The translations under genes and the position numbers were made by a program. Of a stretch of DNA of 8,589 nt, positions 6,555 through 8,589 are shown piece by piece. Below the pieces are notes generated by a model that made no database searches, was not told the DNA's origin, and saw only the letters and a list, made by a program, of their open reading frames with translations. Positions within the stretch are counted from its first letter, which is position 1. Every line of letters starts with the position of its first letter. Source of the stretch: an uncultured Clostridia bacterium (lineage in GTDB: Bacteria; Bacillota; Clostridia; Oscillospirales; CAG-272); the NCBI GenBank assembly GCA_946061315.1, contig CAMGRB010000046.1, forward strand, positions 1-8,589, read 5' to 3'.

Positions 6555-7427
6555 TTATTTTCCCAAACCGTTTATTTTTTCTTCTATAAGCTCGGCGCAC
6601 TTGTCAAATCCGTACACTCCAAGCGGAATTTTAAGGTTTAACTCATCGTTGAGCTTATATATGAGTTCCACCGACTGCGGCACCTCAAGCCCCGCTTTCC
6701 AAAGCTTTTCGGGATTTGAAAACACCTCCTCGGGCTTACCCTGTGTGTATATCTCGCCGTTTTTCATAACCATAACTCTGTCTGCCATAACCGCCTCGTT
6801 CATATAGTGGGTTATGAGGACTATGGTTATCTTTTCCTCGCGGTTTAAGCGCATTATCGTTTTCATAACGTCTTTTCTGCCCGAGGGGTCAAGCATTGCC
6901 GTTGACTCGTCGAAAATTATACACTTCGGTTTCATGGCGATAACTCCCGCTATCGCAACTCTCTGCTTCTGCCCTCCCGAGAGGTTATGCGGAGCGTGGC
7001 GCGCGTATTCCGTCATTCCGACGATTTCAAGCGCCTCGTCAACCCTCTTTCGTATTTCGGCAGGCTCGATACCGAGGTTTTCGGGCCCGAAAGCCACGTC
7101 CTCCTCGACAACCGTTGCGACTATCTGGTTATCGGGATTCTGAAAAACCATGCCGACGTTTTTACGAACCTCGTAAACGTCGTTTTCGGTAATACCGTCG
7201 TCCGTTACGTCTTTTCCGTTTATATAAATCTTCCCGCTGTCGGGTTTAAGTATCATATTCATAAGCTTGGCGGTGGTCGATTTACCCGAGCCGTTATGCC
7301 CGAGTATCGCAACGAACTCCCCCTCGTTTATCTCAAAAGAGAGATCCTTTACCGCGTACATATTTTTAAGCGTTTCGTCACCCGGATAGGTGTACGTCAC
7401 GTTTTCCATTTTTATAACGGAGCTCAT
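6555..7427 (-). CDS. ecfA1: Energy-coupling factor transporter ATPase EcfA1
   Basis: A 290-aa ABC ATPase, first ATPase of the ECF importer. It has Walker [10 protein letters not shown] (43-51), Q-loop FQNPDNQ (95-101), signature LSGGQKQR (149-156), Walker B CIIFDES (169-175) with catalytic E174, D-loop TAMLDPSGR (176-184) and H-loop H207. FQNPDNQ together with DESTAMLDP identifies the EcfA1 (CbiO-like) branch. All catalytic residues are present. ATG at 7427 overlaps the methyltransferase stop by 4 nt (ATGA). A strong SD, AAGGAGG (7435-7441), lies 7 nt upstream, inside the last methyltransferase codons. A second ATG 6 codons in is less well placed. Confidence 0.96.
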   Translation of the reverse strand: MSSVIKMENVTYTYPGDETLKNMYAVKDLSFEINEGEFVAILGHNGSGKSTTAKLMNMILKPDSGKIYINGKDVTDDGITENDVYEVRKNVGMVFQNPDNQIVATVVEEDVAFGPENLGIEPAEIRKRVDEALEIVGMTEYARHAPHNLSGGQKQRVAIAGVIAMKPKCIIFDESTAMLDPSGRKDVMKTIMRLNREEKITIVLITHYMNEAVMADRVMVMKNGEIYTQGKPEEVFSNPEKLWKAGLEVPQSVELIYKLNDELNLKIPLGVYGFDKCAELIEEKINGLGK

Positions 7428-8314
7428 AAGGAATCCTCCTTCCTACGCGAAGTCCATCTTGCGCTCGCACCGCAGGGCAGATACCCGCCCGATTGCGTAA
7501 CGGGCAGAGCCAACTCCGCAGTTTCGGACACTCCGCCATGCTTTTTTGTAACCTCAAGGTCGAGAACGTAGCCCATTGTGAGCGCGCTCAAACCAGTCGT
7601 ATATGAATTTATGAGCATAAAGAGCGCGTTGTCCGAAAGGAGCTTCTCGCAAAGAGATACAAGGTCGCAGACGCAGTCCTCAAGCTTCCAGACCTCGCCG
7701 CCCGGTCCTCTGCCGTAAGACGGGGGGTCCATTATTATTCCGTCGTATTTGTTGCCGCGCCTTATCTCACGCTCGACAAACTTGCGGCAATCGTCAACTA
7801 TATATCTTATGGGCGCGTTTTCAAGCCCGCTTAAAGCGGCGTTTTCCTTGGCGCAGGCAACTATGCCCTTTGACGCGTCAACGTGCACGACCTCGGCGCC
7901 TGCCATGGCGGCGGCAACGGTCGCCCCTCCCGTGTATGCGAAAAGGTTAAGCACCTTAACGCTCCCGCCCTTTTCCTTGCGCTCTCTTATAAGCTCCGAA
8001 AACCAATCCCAATTTGACGCCTGCTCGGGAAAAAGCCCCGTGTGCTTAAAGCCCATCGGCTTGAGCGCGAATTTCAGCTTGCCGTAAGATATTATCCACT
8101 TTTCCGGCACGTCGTTTTTTACCCACGCGCCGCCACCCGAGGAAGAACGGCGGTATATACCGTCTGCCTTGCCCCAGAGCTTGCTTGTCTTTTTATTCTT
8201 CCATATTATTTGCGGATCGGGGCGGATAAGTATATACTTTCCCCACCTCTCGAGCCTCTCGCCGTCAGATGCGTCGATAAGCTCATAATCCTTCCATTTA
8301 TCTGCAGAATACAT
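7424..8314 (-). CDS. Class I SAM-dependent methyltransferase (RlmI/COG1092-like), no PUA domain
   Basis: A predicted 296-aa SAM-dependent methyltransferase of the group that includes the 23S rRNA m5C methyltransferase RlmI. The Rossmann motifs are visible: SAM-binding NLFAYTGG (123-130), acidic HVDASKG (144-150), VDDCRKF (173-179) and catalytic DPPSYGRG (196-203) followed by [16 protein letters not shown] (88-98) is a conserved block before the fold. The N-terminal PUA RNA-binding domain of E. coli RlmI is missing, as is usual for these short Firmicutes forms, so the target (rRNA is likely) is not certain. The frame is open 24 codons further to 8386, but ATG at 8314 is preferred: it follows the ruvC stop by 7 nt and has TGAGGA at 8319-8324, whereas the longer start would overlap ruvC by 65 nt. 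It ends in a 4-nt overlap with ecfA1. Confidence 0.9.
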   Translation of the reverse strand: MYSADKWKDYELIDASDGERLERWGKYILIRPDPQIIWKNKKTSKLWGKADGIYRRSSSGGGAWVKNDVPEKWIISYGKLKFALKPMGFKHTGLFPEQASNWDWFSELIRERKEKGGSVKVLNLFAYTGGATVAAAMAGAEVVHVDASKGIVACAKENAALSGLENAPIRYIVDDCRKFVEREIRRGNKYDGIIMDPPSYGRGPGGEVWKLEDCVCDLVSLCEKLLSDNALFMLINSYTTGLSALTMGYVLDLEVTKKHGGVSETAELALPVTQSGGYLPCGASARWTSRRKEDSL

Positions 8315-8318
8315 TTTG

Positions 8319-8324
8319 TCCTCA
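8319..8324 (-). promoter_or_regulatory. SD overlapping the ruvC stop that sets the methyltransferase start
   Basis: TGAGGA on the minus strand combines the ruvC stop codon (8322-8324) with a GAGG SD ending 5 nt before ATG 8312-8314. Termination of ruvC and initiation of the next gene are therefore likely coupled. Confidence 0.65.
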
Positions 8325-8589
8325 CATTTTATAGTATTGTCCGAGTACGCTGCCGCCCGCGTGCCCATGGCATATGGCAAGCGCAAGCGCGTCCGCCGTA
8401 TCGTCGGGCTTCGGCGGCTTTGGCAGCTGCAATATGGAGGTTACCATCGCTATTACCTGCCTCTTTTCCGCCCTGCCGTAGCCGACTACCGCCTGCTTTA
8501 CCTGAAGCGGTGTGTACTCGAATATTTTAAGCCCCTGTCTGTATGCTGCAAGGAGCAACACCCCCCTTGCCTCGGCAACCGCTATGCCC
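8322..8589 (-). CDS. ruvC: Crossover junction endodeoxyribonuclease RuvC (C-terminal part, cut by window edge)
   Basis: Only the last 88 complete codons are inside the window; the 5' part lies beyond the right edge. RuvC resolves Holliday junctions as a dimer with RuvAB. The visible part carries the family blocks [25 protein letters not shown] and [13 protein letters not shown]. The second Asp of PDD and the Asp of TAD match the C-terminal catalytic aspartates D138 and D141 of the E. coli enzyme; the N-terminal acidic residues are outside. The frame runs open to the edge. It is the most upstream gene seen in the chain, and its stop codon overlaps the SD of the methyltransferase gene. RuvA and RuvB are not visible. 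Confidence 0.96.
   Translation of the reverse strand, partial: GIAVAEARGVLLLAAYRQGLKIFEYTPLQVKQAVVGYGRAEKRQVIAMVTSILQLPKPPKPDDTADALALAICHGHAGGSVLGQYYKM

Noticed and set aside
6987..7571. 194-codon plus-strand frame opposite ecfA1 and the methyltransferase
   Set aside because: It is antisense to two confidently identified genes, crosses their junction, and shows no motif or SD.
8315..8386. 24-residue N-terminal extension of the methyltransferase
   Set aside because: It would overlap ruvC by 65 nt. The downstream ATG has a well-spaced SD, and the extension has no conserved features.
8042..8530. 162-codon plus-strand frame opposite the methyltransferase and ruvC
   Set aside because: It is antisense to two genes with clear catalytic motifs and has a low-complexity Arg/Ala/Pro product.
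1..8589. CRISPR arrays, insertion sequences, tRNA/rRNA genes, recognised riboswitches
   Set aside because: Reading both strands showed no repeat-spacer pattern, transposase, terminal repeats of mobile elements, RNA-gene cores or conserved riboswitch motifs. Almost all bases are in tightly packed housekeeping genes.

Overview
The window looks like a piece of chromosome from a low-to-middle GC member of the Bacillota, most likely a gut-type Clostridia. The grounds are strong Shine-Dalgarno (SD) sequences, a Firmicutes-style paired EcfA1/EcfA2/EcfT transporter core, and a ClpE-type zinc-finger Clp ATPase. The assignment rests on protein style only, since no rRNA or other phylogenetic marker is present. 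All eight supported protein genes lie on the minus strand and are read right to left.

Right part (8589 down to 4100): a tightly packed gene chain. It runs from the 3' part of ruvC (Holliday junction resolvase), through a class I SAM-dependent methyltransferase, ecfA1, ecfA2 and ecfT (the ATPase and transmembrane core of an energy-coupling-factor vitamin/metal importer), to truA (tRNA pseudouridine synthase). Neighbouring genes overlap by 4 or 11 nt or are separated by 1 to 7 nt, so this is one operon with translational coupling. No substrate-binding S component is encoded here, so the ECF core probably serves S components encoded elsewhere.

Middle and left part (4103 down to 135): a second transcription unit. 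Its promoter is a perfect housekeeping sigma consensus (TTGACA, 17 nt, TATAAT) whose -35 box overlaps the truA stop codon. It drives two paralogous CvpA-family membrane proteins (243 and 242 aa) followed by a 756-aa ClpE-like double-AAA+ unfoldase. A long GC-rich hairpin flanked by T tracts on both sides ends the unit. The coupling of a duplicated CvpA pair to a Clp unfoldase is the most unusual gene content here, and what it does is not known.

Left edge (1 to 134): no complete gene. On the minus strand there is a good promoter (TTGAAA, 17 nt, extended TATTAT), then a strong two-part inverted repeat that would form at the very 5' end of the transcript and partly bury a GAGGAGG SD. This suggests a regulated leader for a gene starting at or beyond the left edge. 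A competing reading is that plus-strand bases 1 to 57 are the decayed 3' end of a convergent gene.

There are no tRNA or rRNA genes, CRISPR arrays, insertion sequences or recognised riboswitches. The only gene-free stretch longer than 100 nt is the left edge.
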